Source of the DNA: Ancylobacter koreensis
GTDB lineage: Bacteria > Pseudomonadota > Alphaproteobacteria > Rhizobiales > Xanthobacteraceae
NCBI RefSeq assembly: GCF_023016525.1
Contig: NZ_JALKCG010000002.1
Location: 438,001-502,000 of the forward strand
Length of the DNA stretch: 64,000 nt
Reading direction: 5' to 3'
Shown here: one piece after another, positions 27,540-37,326 of the stretch
Layout of the letters: the number at the start of each line of letters is the position of its first letter
How positions within the stretch are numbered: the first letter of the stretch is position 1
Made by a program: the position numbers and the translations under genes
Notes under the pieces: generated by a model
Told to the model about the DNA's origin: nothing
Database searches by the model: none
What the model saw: only the letters and a program-made list of their open reading frames with translations

Positions 27540-28505
27540 ATGCTCACCCGCCGCCTCGCTCTCGCCGGCGCTCTTGCCCTGGCCGTCGCCGCCGCCCCCT
27601 TCATTGCCCCCGCCACCGCACAGGAAGCGACGACGAAGATCCCCGTCGTCGCCTCGTTCTCCATCCTCGGAGATTTCGTCAAACAGGTCGGTGGCGACCG
27701 GGTGGCGGTGACCACCCTCGTGGGCCCCAATGGCGATGCCCATGTCTTCCAGCCCGCGCCGGCCGACGCCAAGAAGGTGGCGAGCGCGCAGTTCGTCTTC
27801 GTCAATGGCCTCGGCTTCGAGGGCTGGATCGACCGGCTGGTGAAGGCCTCCGGCACCAAGGCGGAGATCGTCGTCGCCACCAAGGGCATCACGCCGCGCG
27901 CCATGGCCGGGGAAGAGGAAGGCCACGATGACGCGCATGATCACGACAAGCACGCCGAAGAGGGCCATGACCATGGCGGCATCGACCCGCATGCCTGGCA
28001 GTCCATCCCCAATGCGGAAATCTACGTCGCCAATATCCGCGACGCTCTGATCGCCGCCGATCCCGCCGGCAAGGCGACCTACGAGGCGAACGCGGCCGCC
28101 TATACCGCCAAGCTCCAGGCGCTCGACGCCGATGTGAAGGCGGCGGTGGCAAAGATTCCGGAGCAGAACCGCCGCATCATCACCTCGCACGACGCCTTCG
28201 GCTATTTCGGCGCCGCCTATGGCGTCGATTTCATCGCCCCGCAGGGCGTGTCGACCGAGGCGGAAGCCTCCGCCAAGGACGTCGCCAAGATCATCCGCCA
28301 GATCAAGGCGTCGAAGATCCCGGCCGTGTTCATGGAGAACATCTCCGATCCGCGCCTCGTCAAGCGCATCGCCAAGGAGACGAATGCGCGCATCGGCGGC
28401 GAGCTCTATTCCGACGCGCTCTCCGATGACAAAGGCCCGGCGAGCACCTACATCGACATGATGAACAACAACATCCGCGAGCTCTCCTCGGCGCTGTCGA
28501 GCTGA
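27540..28505 (+). CDS. Zinc ABC transporter substrate-binding protein (ZnuA/AztC type)
   Basis: A 321-residue periplasmic metal-binding protein of cluster A-I. A signal peptide spans about 1-28 (ends ATAQ). Metal ligands include H68 in GDAHVFQP, H151 in DPHAWQ and the histidine of ITSHDAFGYF. A His/Asp-rich loop (about 128-147, HDDAHDHDKHAEEGHDHGG) marks a zinc- rather than manganese-type protein. The start at 27540 has GGAG six bases upstream. Confidence 0.95.
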   Translation: MLTRRLALAGALALAVAAAPFIAPATAQEATTKIPVVASFSILGDFVKQVGGDRVAVTTLVGPNGDAHVFQPAPADAKKVASAQFVFVNGLGFEGWIDRLVKASGTKAEIVVATKGITPRAMAGEEEGHDDAHDHDKHAEEGHDHGGIDPHAWQSIPNAEIYVANIRDALIAADPAGKATYEANAAAYTAKLQALDADVKAAVAKIPEQNRRIITSHDAFGYFGAAYGVDFIAPQGVSTEAEASAKDVAKIIRQIKASKIPAVFMENISDPRLVKRIAKETNARIGGELYSDALSDDKGPASTYIDMMNNNIRELSSALSS

Positions 28506-28527
28506 GTTCGCCGTTCACCACACCGTT

Positions 28528-28601
28528 ATGGCCGGGCTCGTCCCGGCCATCCACGACTTTCCGCCGCAAGGCGTGGATGCCCGGGCCAAGCCCGGGCATG
28601 A
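28528..28601. repeat. REP-like palindromic pair after the zinc operon
   Basis: Two palindromic arms, atggccgggctcgtcccggccat (28528-28550) and gtggatgcccgggccaagcccgggcatgac (28572-28601), are joined by a GC-rich linker. They match the REP-like family seen elsewhere in the window and may act as a transcript-end stem. Confidence 0.75.
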
Positions 28602-28625
28602 CGTCCTGAAAGATCGAGGTTGCCC

Positions 28626-29606
28626 ATGCCCGAGACCCAGTCGCCCCAGTCAAAGATCCCCGTCACCGTGCTCACCGGCTATCTCGGCGCGGGCAAGACA
28701 ACGCTGCTGAACCGCATCCTCTCCGAGCCGCACGGCAAGAAGTTCGCCGTCGTCGTCAACGAGTTCGGCGAGATCGGCATCGACAACGACCTCGTGGTCG
28801 GCGCCGACGAGGAAGTGTTCGAGATGAACAACGGCTGCATCTGCTGCACCGTGCGCGGCGACCTGATCCGCATCATCGACGGGCTGCTGCGCCGCAAGGG
28901 CGACTTCGACGGCATCATCGTCGAGACGACCGGCCTTGCCGATCCCGCCCCGGTCGCGCAGACCTTCTTCGTCGACGAGACGGTGGGCGCCAAGACCACG
29001 CTCGACGCGGTGGTGACGGTGGCCGACGCCAAATGGCTGAAGGACCGGCTGAAGGACGCCCCCGAGGCGAAGAACCAGATCGCCTTTGCCGACGTCATCC
29101 TGCTCAACAAGACCGACCTCGTGTCGGAGACCGAGCTGAAGGACGTCGAGATGCGCATCCGCGCCATCAACCCCTTCGCCCGCATCCACCGCACGCAGAA
29201 ATCCGACATCGCCATCGACAAGGTGCTGGGCCAGGGCGCCTTCGACCTCGACCGCATCCAGGCGATCGACCCGGATTTCCTTGAGGGCGGCCACAAGCAT
29301 TTCCACGACGAGGACATGCAGTCCTTCTCCTTCTCCTCGGAGAAGCCGCTGGACCCGGACAAGTTCTTCCCTTGGATCCAGGAGCTGACCCAGCGCGAGG
29401 GGCCGAACATCCTGCGCTCCAAGGGCATTCTCGCCTTCAAGGACGACCCGGACCGCTTCGTGTTCCAGGGCGTGCACATGATCCTCGACGGCGACCACCA
29501 GCGCCCGTGGCGGGCGGACGAGGCGAAGACGAGCCGCATCGTCTTCATCGGCCGCAAGCTCGACCGCGCCGCGCTGGAGAAGGGTTTTCTCGCCTGCGTG
29601 GCGTGA
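28626..29606 (+). CDS. COG0523/CobW-type GTPase, probable zinc metallochaperone
   Basis: A 326-residue G3E-family GTPase. GYLGAGKT (18-25) is the P-loop, GCICC (C71, C73, C74) the metal-binding CxCC motif, with ETTGLADP and NKTD as further switch and base-recognition elements. A CobW C-terminal domain follows, with a [10 protein letters not shown] His-rich stretch. Such proteins insert or distribute zinc when it is scarce. It lies 120 bases after the zinc-binding-protein gene and before a WD40 gene, supporting a zinc role. Confidence 0.93.
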   Translation: MPETQSPQSKIPVTVLTGYLGAGKTTLLNRILSEPHGKKFAVVVNEFGEIGIDNDLVVGADEEVFEMNNGCICCTVRGDLIRIIDGLLRRKGDFDGIIVETTGLADPAPVAQTFFVDETVGAKTTLDAVVTVADAKWLKDRLKDAPEAKNQIAFADVILLNKTDLVSETELKDVEMRIRAINPFARIHRTQKSDIAIDKVLGQGAFDLDRIQAIDPDFLEGGHKHFHDEDMQSFSFSSEKPLDPDKFFPWIQELTQREGPNILRSKGILAFKDDPDRFVFQGVHMILDGDHQRPWRADEAKTSRIVFIGRKLDRAALEKGFLACVA

Positions 29607-29936
29607 GGCGGCGTCCGGAGTGCAGCCGAAGGGGTTCCCCTGGGTCCCGGATCGGCGCCGCACGATGCGCGGCTTGTCCGGGACACAGCGTCTTCGTTTC
29701 CCGGACAAGCGCCGCCGCAGGCGGAGCGCCGATCCGGGACCCGGCAGGAACACTTCGACCATATGTCATTCCGGCCGAGGCGCAGCGTCGAGCCGGGATC
29801 GCTCTCCCACGGGATGCGATCCCGGATACGGCCTGACGGCCGTTCCGGGATGACGGGCAGGGAATGGGCCTCCACCCGTGACGCGGGGCGCGAATTGGGC
29901 TAACCCGACATTCCCCTTCAAGAAGCCGTCGAGCCC
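29607..29936. repeat. Intergenic region with two REP-like elements
   Basis: This 330-base gap holds no gene. A nested element has outer arms gggtcccggatcggcg (29642-29657) and cgccgatccgggaccc (29727-29742), and inner arms cttgtccggga and tcccggacaag. A second element (29765-29853) is bounded by gtcattccgg and ttccgggatgac. The remaining 80 bases before the WD40 gene show no clear promoter. Confidence 0.8.
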
Positions 29937-30932
29937 ATGGCCGCCCTGTCCTCCTCTCCCTCGTCCCTCACCTCGAAGCTGCGCCCGCTCGAACTCGGCG
30001 GCGGCGCGGTCGGCGTGCGCTTTCTCGGCGCCGTGCCCGCTTTCGCCCTCGGCAATGGCGAGGTGGTGCTGGCGGGCGAGGAGACGATGCGCCTGCGCGC
30101 GCATGACGGCGCGATCCTTTCGGTCTCCGGCGACGCGCGTCGGCTCGTCACCGGCGGCGATGACGGGCGCGTGGTCGCCACGCTCGGCGACGGCACCCAC
30201 GAGACGCTGTTCGAGCAGAAGGGCCGCTGGATCGACCAGGTAGCGGCGGGGCCGGACGGCGCGGTCGCCTTCTCGGCCGGCAAGACGGCACATTTTCAGC
30301 CGAAGAAGGGCGAGCGAAAGTCGCTCGACCTGCCCTCGACGGTCGGCGGCCTCGCCTTCGCGCCAAAGGGCACGCGGCTCGCCGTCGCCCATTATGGTGG
30401 CGCCAGCCTGTGGTTTCCCAATGCGCAGGCCAAGCCGGAGGTGCTGGAATGGAAGGGCTCGCATCGCGGCGTGCTCTGGCACCCCGAGGCCCGCTTCCTC
30501 GTCACCACCATGCAGGAGCCGGCGCTGCACGGCTGGCGCCTGCCGGACGGCGCGCATATGCGCATGTCGGGCTATCCCTCGCGCGTGCGCTCCATGGAGT
30601 TCACCGTCGGCGGGCGCTATCTCGCCACCTCCGGCTCCGGCGAGGTGATCCTCTGGCCCTTCGCCAGCAAGGAAGGGCCGATGGGCAAGCAGCCGACCAT
30701 GCTCGCCCCGCGCGACACCCGCGTCAGCGCGGTCGCCGCCCATCCGAAGGAGGAAGTCATCGCCTGCGGCTACGATGACGGGCTGGCGATGATGGTGCGC
30801 CTCTCCGACGGCGCGGAGATTCTGCTGCGCGCGCCGGACGGCCAGCCGGTGAGCGCCATCGCCTGGCGGGCGGATGGCGGAGCGGTCGCCATCGGCGGCG
30901 AGGGCGGGGCGGGCGGCGTCACCGTCTTCTGA
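29937..30932 (+). CDS. WD40-repeat protein linked to zinc genes
   Basis: A 331-residue cytoplasmic protein with no signal peptide. It is built of about seven beta-propeller blades; typical blade parts are GGDDGRVVATL, GLAFAPKGTRLAVAHYGGASLW, MEFTVGGRYLATSGSGEVILW and HPKEEVIACGYDDGLAMMV. It has no enzymatic motif. In Rhizobiales WD40 genes often follow COG0523 GTPases, so it may be a scaffold in zinc allocation; this is inference. Confidence 0.85.
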   Translation: MAALSSSPSSLTSKLRPLELGGGAVGVRFLGAVPAFALGNGEVVLAGEETMRLRAHDGAILSVSGDARRLVTGGDDGRVVATLGDGTHETLFEQKGRWIDQVAAGPDGAVAFSAGKTAHFQPKKGERKSLDLPSTVGGLAFAPKGTRLAVAHYGGASLWFPNAQAKPEVLEWKGSHRGVLWHPEARFLVTTMQEPALHGWRLPDGAHMRMSGYPSRVRSMEFTVGGRYLATSGSGEVILWPFASKEGPMGKQPTMLAPRDTRVSAVAAHPKEEVIACGYDDGLAMMVRLSDGAEILLRAPDGQPVSAIAWRADGGAVAIGGEGGAGGVTVF

Positions 30933-31116
30933 CGGTCCTGTAATACCATTATTCATTTCAATGGGTTGGCGGTGACCTGTGGTCGCCGTGCCACGCCGCG
31001 CGGAGGATTGCGCGGGCGCGCGGAGTTGCGTTCGCATACCGACGAATTGTCACCCGGCTGTCACCCGCCCTCGTTAGCGGGGGACCATCAGAATAATCGC
31101 CCGGGGACCATTGGTC

Positions 31117-34100
31117 ATGCATCGCTATTTCTCGTCCACCAGCCGTCTGGCGCTGGTCGCTGCCGGCGCCGTCTTTGTGGCGCCCCTCGCCCTCACTTCC
31201 GGCGCCCGCGCCGATTCCTTCACCGTGCCGTCGGGCACGACCGAGACCGTGGCGCAGAGCGTTTCCGGAACGGATACCGGCCTGATCGCGCCGGGCGGGC
31301 TGCTCGACGTCAGCGGCACCGCCATCACCTGGAGCGCCCCGGCGACCGGCGAGGGCATCGTCCTGCGCAATGACGGCACCATCGAGAGCGGCAACCGCGC
31401 GCTCGACAGCGCTTCCAATGTCAGCGGCACGCTGACCCTGACCAACACCGGCACCATCACGTCCAGCGACGACACGGTGCGCCTCAACGGCGCCTTCGCC
31501 GACGGCCATCTCTCGGTGACCAACACCGGCACGATGATCTCGACCACCGGCCAGGTCTTCGATCTCAACAAGGCGACGGCCGAGAGCGCCCATGTCGAGA
31601 TCGACAATCGCGGCACCATCACCGCGCTCGGCAACGACGCCATCCGCTTCGGCGGCGGCACCGTCGTGCTCACCAATTCGGGCACCATCCAGACGCTCGA
31701 AGGCGAGAGCCGCGCGCTGAAGTTCGACGATGACGGCATCATCGACACGCTGCAGTCCTTCACCCTGCTGAACAAGGCGGGCGGCAAGATCCTCGGCCAG
31801 GACGACGCCTTCAAGTTCGCCGCCGATTCCGACACGTCGGATGCGGTCATCAACATCGAGAATCACGGGCTGATCGACGGCGGCATCGGTCAGGCGCTCG
31901 ACTTCGCCGACCTGACCTCGCCGAGCAACAGCATATCCATCCTCAATTACGGCACGCTCCAGTCCTCCACCGCCGACGGCATCCGTCCCGGCGCCGGCGC
32001 CATCGTGACCAATTACGGCCTCATCCAGTCGACCGACCTCACCAGCGACGGCGACGGCGTCGACTTCCAGGGCGCCGGCGGCACGGTCATCAACATGTCG
32101 ACGGGCCAGATTCTCGGCGCCAAGCACGGCGTGACCGGCGACGGCGCCATCTCGGTGCTCAACAATGCGGGCGGGCAGATCGTCGGCCGCAACGGCTCGG
32201 GCATCAACGTCGACAGCACCGGCGCGACCGTCGTCGAGGTGGTCAACTACGGCACGATCCGCGGCGAGGTGACGGGTCTCCTCGACGATGACGGCACGGC
32301 CGACGGCACCCCGGACGGCGACGGCGACGGCGTGGATGTCGACGGGAGGGTGCTGCTGCACAATTACGGGCTGATCCAGGGCACCGGCGCGACCGGCACC
32401 AAGGACGGCGAGCCGAACACGGCGGACGGCATCGCCGCCGGCGGCGGCATCATCTACAACCACAAGGGCGGCGTGATCGAAGCCTTCGACAACTACCCCA
32501 ATATCGATTCCGACGATGTCGGCCGCGCCATACTGATCGACGACAGCGCGCAAGGCCCGGCGCCCTTCGCGGCGCAGATCACCAATGAAGGCATCATCCG
32601 CTCCGACGGCACGGCGATCACCCTGATCGGCACGCAGGACGACACCATCGTGAATGCCGGCCTGATCCGCAGCGGCAGCGAGGTCGCGGTCGACATGGGC
32701 GGCGGCGACGACCGCTTCGTCTATGTCGCGGGCGGCGAGGTGGTCGGCCTCGTGCTCGGCAATGACGGGAACAACACCTTCGAACTCGCGGGCAAGGGCA
32801 CGTTCGACCTGTCGCTGCTGGGCGACGGCGCGCAGTACCGCGACTTCAACACGCTGTTCGTCGGCGAGGGGGCCGATTTCACCGGCACGGGCGCGTCGGA
32901 TTTCGACGGCGAAGTGGACGTTGAGGGCGAATTCGTGCTCAACGGCTCGCTCGAACAGGCCGGCGTCAACATCGGCAGCAGCGCGGCGCTCGGCGGCAAC
33001 GCAACGGTCGGCGAGCTCACCGTCGGCGACGGCGGCGCGGTGACGCCGGGCAACTCCATCGGCACGGTGACGGTTGTCGGCACCGCGACCTTCGACGCGG
33101 GCTCGGTCTACGAGGTCGAACTGAACGGGCGGCGCTCCGACCAGATCGTCACCGACACGCTGACCCTCAATGGCGGCACGGTGGTGGTGACGCCGATCGG
33201 CCCGATCTATGACGGTGCGGTCTATGAGATCGTCTCGGCCACGTCGACGACCACGCCGGTGGCGCAGTTCGCGCTTCAGGACCCGAACTTCCTGTTCGCC
33301 GATGCCACGCTCGGCCGCGACGATGCCTCGGTGACGCTCTCCATCGCGCGCAACGACGTCGCCTTCGCCAGCCTCGCCCGCACCGCCAACCAGGCGGGCG
33401 TCGCCAACGCCATCGACCTTGCCAATGGCAGCCTGCTGGAAGGCAGGGTGCTCAGCGCCACGGCGGGGCAGGCGCAGGCGGTCAGCACCGGCTACGACCT
33501 GCTGTCGGGCGAGGTGCATGCCTCCATCGGCACCACGCTGTTCTACCAGTCCTCGCTCATCGCCGACACGCTGGCCGGCCGCCTGCGGCAGGCCTCGGCG
33601 GCCGGCGGCTCGACCGCTATGGCGGCGCTCGGCGGTGGCGGGCCGGTGACGGCCTATGCCGCCAAGGCGCCGGAGGCGACCAGCCCGTTCCCGGTCAAGG
33701 CCGCCCCGGCCGAGCCGGCGGGCCCGGTCTATGCGGCGTGGGCGCAGGGCTTCGGCCAGTGGAACTCGGCGGATGGCAATGGCAATTCCGCCAGCGTCGA
33801 TTCCTCGCTCGGCGGCTTCCTCGCCGGCGGCGACTTCACCTCCAACAACGTCACCTTCGGTCTGGCGGCCGGCTACGCCTCCGCCAGCGCGGATGTCGAC
33901 GACCGGCTGAGCAGCGCCGACGCCGACACGGTGATCATCGCCGCCTATGCCGGCGCCAGCTTCGACGCGCTGCGCCTGCGGGCCGGCGCGAGCTATGGCT
34001 GGAGCGACATCGACACCTCGCGCACCGTCTCCATGCTGAGCCTCGCGGAGAACCCGCTCGGCTCCTATGACGGCTCGACGGCGAATATCTTCGTCGAGGC

Positions 34101-34551
34101 CGGCTACGCGCTGGAGTTCGGCGGCTTCGCCTTCGAGCCCTTCGCGCAGATGGCGTGGAGCTGGATCGACACCGACAGCTTCAGCGAGACGGGCGCCTTC
34201 GCCAGCGGGCTCGTTTCCTCCGGCCTGTCCTATGACGTGCCCTATTCGACGCTGGGCGTGCGTCTCGCCACCAGCCTCGCCATGGGGAGCGCGACGGTGA
34301 CGCCGCATGCCAGCCTCGCCTGGCGCCACGCCTATGGCGACGTCACGCCGGAGATCGGCATGAGCTTCGCCTCCACCGGCACCGCCTTCACCGTGGCGGG
34401 CGCTCCGGTTGCCGAGGACAGCTTCCTGCTGGGCGCGGGCATCGACATCGGCGTGAGCGAGAACCTGTCGCTGAACGTCGGTTATGAGGGCCAGTTCGCC
34501 AGCGACGTCGACACCAACGCGATCAAGGGCGGCCTGACCTACCGCTTCTGA
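31117..34551 (+). CDS. Autotransporter with N-x-G repeat passenger domain
   Basis: A 1144-residue type V secretion protein. It has a signal peptide (about 1-33, ends ARAD), and a passenger (about 34-800) with many short beta-helix repeats such as LTNTGTITSS, VTNTGTMIST, IDNRGTITAL and VNYGTIRGE. A linker contains VTPGNSIGTV, and the C-terminal beta-barrel (about 865-1144) ends in phenylalanine (GGLTYRF). The passenger probably sits on the cell surface as an adhesin or matrix protein; the partner is unknown. The ATG at 31117 is chosen over a TTG six bases earlier. Confidence 0.9.
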   Translation: MHRYFSSTSRLALVAAGAVFVAPLALTSGARADSFTVPSGTTETVAQSVSGTDTGLIAPGGLLDVSGTAITWSAPATGEGIVLRNDGTIESGNRALDSASNVSGTLTLTNTGTITSSDDTVRLNGAFADGHLSVTNTGTMISTTGQVFDLNKATAESAHVEIDNRGTITALGNDAIRFGGGTVVLTNSGTIQTLEGESRALKFDDDGIIDTLQSFTLLNKAGGKILGQDDAFKFAADSDTSDAVINIENHGLIDGGIGQALDFADLTSPSNSISILNYGTLQSSTADGIRPGAGAIVTNYGLIQSTDLTSDGDGVDFQGAGGTVINMSTGQILGAKHGVTGDGAISVLNNAGGQIVGRNGSGINVDSTGATVVEVVNYGTIRGEVTGLLDDDGTADGTPDGDGDGVDVDGRVLLHNYGLIQGTGATGTKDGEPNTADGIAAGGGIIYNHKGGVIEAFDNYPNIDSDDVGRAILIDDSAQGPAPFAAQITNEGIIRSDGTAITLIGTQDDTIVNAGLIRSGSEVAVDMGGGDDRFVYVAGGEVVGLVLGNDGNNTFELAGKGTFDLSLLGDGAQYRDFNTLFVGEGADFTGTGASDFDGEVDVEGEFVLNGSLEQAGVNIGSSAALGGNATVGELTVGDGGAVTPGNSIGTVTVVGTATFDAGSVYEVELNGRRSDQIVTDTLTLNGGTVVVTPIGPIYDGAVYEIVSATSTTTPVAQFALQDPNFLFADATLGRDDASVTLSIARNDVAFASLARTANQAGVANAIDLANGSLLEGRVLSATAGQAQAVSTGYDLLSGEVHASIGTTLFYQSSLIADTLAGRLRQASAAGGSTAMAALGGGGPVTAYAAKAPEATSPFPVKAAPAEPAGPVYAAWAQGFGQWNSADGNGNSASVDSSLGGFLAGGDFTSNNVTFGLAAGYASASADVDDRLSSADADTVIIAAYAGASFDALRLRAGASYGWSDIDTSRTVSMLSLAENPLGSYDGSTANIFVEAGYALEFGGFAFEPFAQMAWSWIDTDSFSETGAFASGLVSSGLSYDVPYSTLGVRLATSLAMGSATVTPHASLAWRHAYGDVTPEIGMSFASTGTAFTVAGAPVAEDSFLLGAGIDIGVSENLSLNVGYEGQFASDVDTNAIKGGLTYRF

Positions 34552-34564
34552 TCGGAGCAACGGC

Positions 34565-34600
34565 ATGGGCCGAATCCGCCGCCTGGCGGGTTCGGCCCAT
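34565..34600. terminator. Long hairpin after the autotransporter
   Basis: A 16-bp stem with one G-T pair (atgggccgaatccgcc with ggcgggttcggcccat, loop gcct) lies 14 bases after the stop codon. There is no T-run, so termination is likely but not certain. Confidence 0.6.
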
Positions 34601-34671
34601 CGGCCATGCACGCCGGCTCTACCGCATTGCGGCAGATAGGCTAGGCTGGCGCATCACAGGAGAAGGCCGCC

Positions 34672-35412
34672 ATGAAGATCGAGGACGTTCGCCGCACCGC
34701 CTATTCCATGCCGCTGACGAACCCGTCCTATCCCAAGGGACCGTACAAGTTCTTCAACCGCGAGTTCTTCGTCATCACCTACCGCACCGACCCGGCGGCG
34801 CTGGAGAAGGTGGTGCCCGAGCCGCTCAAGGTGGTCGAGCCCATCGTGAAGTACGAGTTCATCCGCATGCCCGACTCTACCGGCTTCGGCGACTACACCG
34901 AGACCGGGCAGGTGATCCCGGTCGAGCTGAACGGCGTGAAGGGCGGCTACGTCCATTCCATGTATCTCGACGACGAGGCCCCCATCGCCGGCGGCCGCGA
35001 GCTGTGGGGCTTCCCCAAGAAGCTCGCCAAGACCCGCTTCGCGGTGGAGAGCGACACGCTGGTCGGCACGCTGCATTACGGCAGCGTGCTCTGCACCAGC
35101 GCCACCATGGGCTACAAGTACCAGGAGCTCGACAAGGACGCCCTGCACAAGTCGCTGCTGGGGCCGAACTGGATGATCAAGATCATCCCCCATGTCGACG
35201 GCACGGCGCGGGTGTGCGAGCTGGTCGAGTATTATCTCGAAGACCTCGTGGTGAAGGAGGCGTGGACCGGCCCGGCGGCGCTCGGCCTGTTCCCGCATGC
35301 TCTGGCGGACGTCGCCAAGCTGCCGGTGCTGGAGGTGATCTCCGCCGCCCATTTCCGCACCGACCTTACCCTCGGCCTCGGCAAGGTGGTCTACGACTAT
35401 CTCGAGGACTGA
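34672..35412 (+). CDS. adc: Acetoacetate decarboxylase
   Basis: Converts acetoacetate to acetone and carbon dioxide. The 246-residue protein is family-length and keeps the Schiff-base lysine region [12 protein letters not shown] (K116 with neighbour K117) and the N-terminal [22 protein letters not shown] ribosome site precedes the ATG. With bdhA at 41.3 kb it could act on ketone bodies from poly-hydroxybutyrate. Some relatives of this fold have other activities. Confidence 0.93.
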   Translation: MKIEDVRRTAYSMPLTNPSYPKGPYKFFNREFFVITYRTDPAALEKVVPEPLKVVEPIVKYEFIRMPDSTGFGDYTETGQVIPVELNGVKGGYVHSMYLDDEAPIAGGRELWGFPKKLAKTRFAVESDTLVGTLHYGSVLCTSATMGYKYQELDKDALHKSLLGPNWMIKIIPHVDGTARVCELVEYYLEDLVVKEAWTGPAALGLFPHALADVAKLPVLEVISAAHFRTDLTLGLGKVVYDYLED

Positions 35413-35438
35413 GCTTCTTCAGGCCTCATCCCCAAAAC

Positions 35439-35533
35439 GACGTCATCCCCGGGCCTGACCCGGGGATCCACGGCTTCGACGGAAGCGGCATGGCGGCCAA
35501 GGACGTGGATGGCCGGGTCAAGCCCGGCCATGA
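35439..35533. repeat. REP-like palindromic pair between adc and the NicO gene
   Basis: Arms gtcatccccgggcctgacccggggatccacg and gtggatggccgggtcaagcccggccatgac lie between the two converging genes adc and NicO. They match the REP-like family of this window and could also act as a bidirectional transcript end. Confidence 0.75.
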
Positions 35534-35554
35534 CGGAATGCTGTCGGGGCACAT

Positions 35555-36517
35555 TCACCCCAGCGTCAGCCGCTCGCTGACCATGAAGCCGGTCAGCAGC
35601 GCCATCCCGAAGGCGACGAGCGCCAGCGCGGCGAGGAATTCCACGCCGCGCAGCACCACTGCCCCGGTGGAGCCCGGCCGGTTGGCGGCGATCCGCACCG
35701 CCGTCCGCTTGGCGAAGACGGCGAGGGCGGCGACGGCGCTCACCGTCAGCGCCGTGCCCACGCCCATCAACAGGGCGGAGGCGGCGCCGACCCAGAAGAT
35801 GCCCTGCGCTAAGGCGAAGACCAGCACGAGGATGGCGCCCGAGCAGGGACGCAGCCCGACCGACATCACCGCGCCCCACCACTCCCGCCAGCCGCCGCCC
35901 CTCGGCAAATCCTCCGGTCCCGGCATGTGGGCGTGGCCGTCGCCGCAGCCGCAATCCGGCCCGTGGACATGGGCCGGCACGCCACGCCACGCCGCGAGCA
36001 GCGCGCGGCCCTTCACGAAGGCGAGGCGCAGGCCGATCAGCACGATCAGCCCGTAGGCGGCGAGTTCGATGACGTAGACCGCCCGGCTCATCGCGGCGGC
36101 GGTGGCGCCGATCAGCGCGGCGAGCAGGCCTGCAACGAGGATGGCGGTGAGCGCTTGCGCGAAGGCGCTGGCGAAGGCGAGGCCGATGCCGCGCTTCAGC
36201 GTCGCCTCGTTGGCGAGCAGGTAGGAGGAGATCACCGCCTTGCCGTGGCCGGGTCCGGCGGCGTGGAACACGCCATAGGCAAAGGAGATGCCGCCGAGCA
36301 GGAACACGGCGTGGCCGTCCTGCTTCGAGGCACGCACGGCGGCGGTAAGCAGCCGGTAGAATTCCGCCTGCTTGGCGAGGATGAAGCCGGCAATGCCGCC
36401 GGTCTCCGCCGCGGCGGGCGGAGCGCCGACGCCGAACGGGCTCTGCGCGAAGGCAGGGTGGAGCGCCAGCGCTGCGGCCAGCAGCGCCAGCGCGCCGACG
36501 GCGAGCCGGCGGTTCAC
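35555..36517 (-). CDS. NicO/RcnA-family nickel-cobalt type transporter
   Basis: A 320-residue membrane protein, with signal-like N-terminus and about six helices. The family marks are HAAGPGHGKAVISSY and GLRPCSGAILVLVFAL. A cytoplasmic or periplasmic loop (about 190-215) has a His/Cys-rich stretch, HVHGPDCGCGDGHAHMPG, likely metal-binding. Relatives export or import nickel and cobalt; the pairing with DUF1007 is common and leaves the metal open. It overlaps the DUF1007 stop by 4 bases (ATGA). Confidence 0.9.
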   Translation of the reverse strand: MNRRLAVGALALLAAALALHPAFAQSPFGVGAPPAAAETGGIAGFILAKQAEFYRLLTAAVRASKQDGHAVFLLGGISFAYGVFHAAGPGHGKAVISSYLLANEATLKRGIGLAFASAFAQALTAILVAGLLAALIGATAAAMSRAVYVIELAAYGLIVLIGLRLAFVKGRALLAAWRGVPAHVHGPDCGCGDGHAHMPGPEDLPRGGGWREWWGAVMSVGLRPCSGAILVLVFALAQGIFWVGAASALLMGVGTALTVSAVAALAVFAKRTAVRIAANRPGSTGAVVLRGVEFLAALALVAFGMALLTGFMVSERLTLG

Positions 36518-37161
36518 GAGCAGGTCACCGTGACGCGGTTGGCGAATTGCGAGCCGAACTCGCTCGCCGTGGTCAGCGCGTTGAAGAAGCTCTCCGACAG
36601 GGTGGAGGTCTGGGTGGCGGCGGGGTCGGGCCGGTGCAGGGTGAGCGCGCAGCCCTGCGCCGCGCCGGCCAGCGTCACCGGCGTCTCATCGGCGAGCTGG
36701 AAGGCGACGAAATAGGTGGGATCGTAGACGTCGAGGGTGAGCGCGCCCTTCTTCGCCGGCGGGTCGGCGAAGGGCAGGGTGAAGTGCAGCGTCAGCGCCG
36801 TGCCGTCATAGGTGAGCGAATAGTCCTTCGGCGGCAGGAAGGGGGAGCTTTGCTTGCCGCGCTTGGCATAGGTGAAATAGTCGAACTCCTTGAGGGAATC
36901 GATGTTCACCTGCGCCAGCTCCTTCAGCGTCGCCGCGCTCGGCTTGCCGTCCGGCGTTGTCTCCAGCCCCTGCAGCGCATAGGTCGAGAAGGCCTCGTCG
37001 AACTTCCAGTGGTGGCGCACGCCGGCGAGCTTTCCGTCCGGCGCATAGTCGAGTTCGGAGCGCACCTCGACCCAGACATGGGGATGCGCGAGAGCCGGGC
37101 CGGTGAGGGCGGCGAGCATGAAGGCCGCCGCCAGAAGGTGCCGAAGCATGGTCCGCCGCAT
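36514..37161 (-). CDS. DUF1007 periplasmic protein paired with NicO
   Basis: A 215-residue exported protein with an N-terminal signal peptide ending ALA, then HPHVWVEVRSELDYAPDGKLAGVRHHWKFDE, the DUF1007 signature with several histidines. It is thought to bind metal for the partner NicO transporter; the role is not proven. The ATG at 37161 has GGGA five bases upstream; an in-frame ATG at 37149 is a possible alternative. Confidence 0.88.
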   Translation of the reverse strand: MRRTMLRHLLAAAFMLAALTGPALAHPHVWVEVRSELDYAPDGKLAGVRHHWKFDEAFSTYALQGLETTPDGKPSAATLKELAQVNIDSLKEFDYFTYAKRGKQSSPFLPPKDYSLTYDGTALTLHFTLPFADPPAKKGALTLDVYDPTYFVAFQLADETPVTLAGAAQGCALTLHRPDPAATQTSTLSESFFNALTTASEFGSQFANRVTVTCS

Positions 37162-37250
37162 CCTGTCCCTGTCGCGAGTCGCGCCGCGATGTGCGCACGA
37201 TACGTGGCGTCGCACTTCGGCGGAAAGGTGACGCGCGCCGCGCAAACGAC

Positions 37251-37274
37251 AACGGCCGCCCGAAGGCGGCCGTT
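37251..37274 (-). terminator. Terminator after asd
   Basis: A perfect 10-bp stem (aacggccgcc/ggcggccgtt, loop cgaa) lies 53 bases beyond the asd stop. On the minus strand it is followed by GTCGTTTG, so it probably ends asd transcripts before the DUF1007 gene. Confidence 0.65.
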
Positions 37275-37326
37275 TCTGATCTTCATGAAGGCGTGACGCC
37301 GGACGCGGTCCCCGCCCGCCGCCGGC

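Noticed and set aside
30958-34611. A 1217-codon minus-strand open frame opposite the autotransporter
   Set aside because: No recognised domains and a biased Arg/Ala/Asp/Val composition; the plus frame has a signal peptide, repeats and a barrel.
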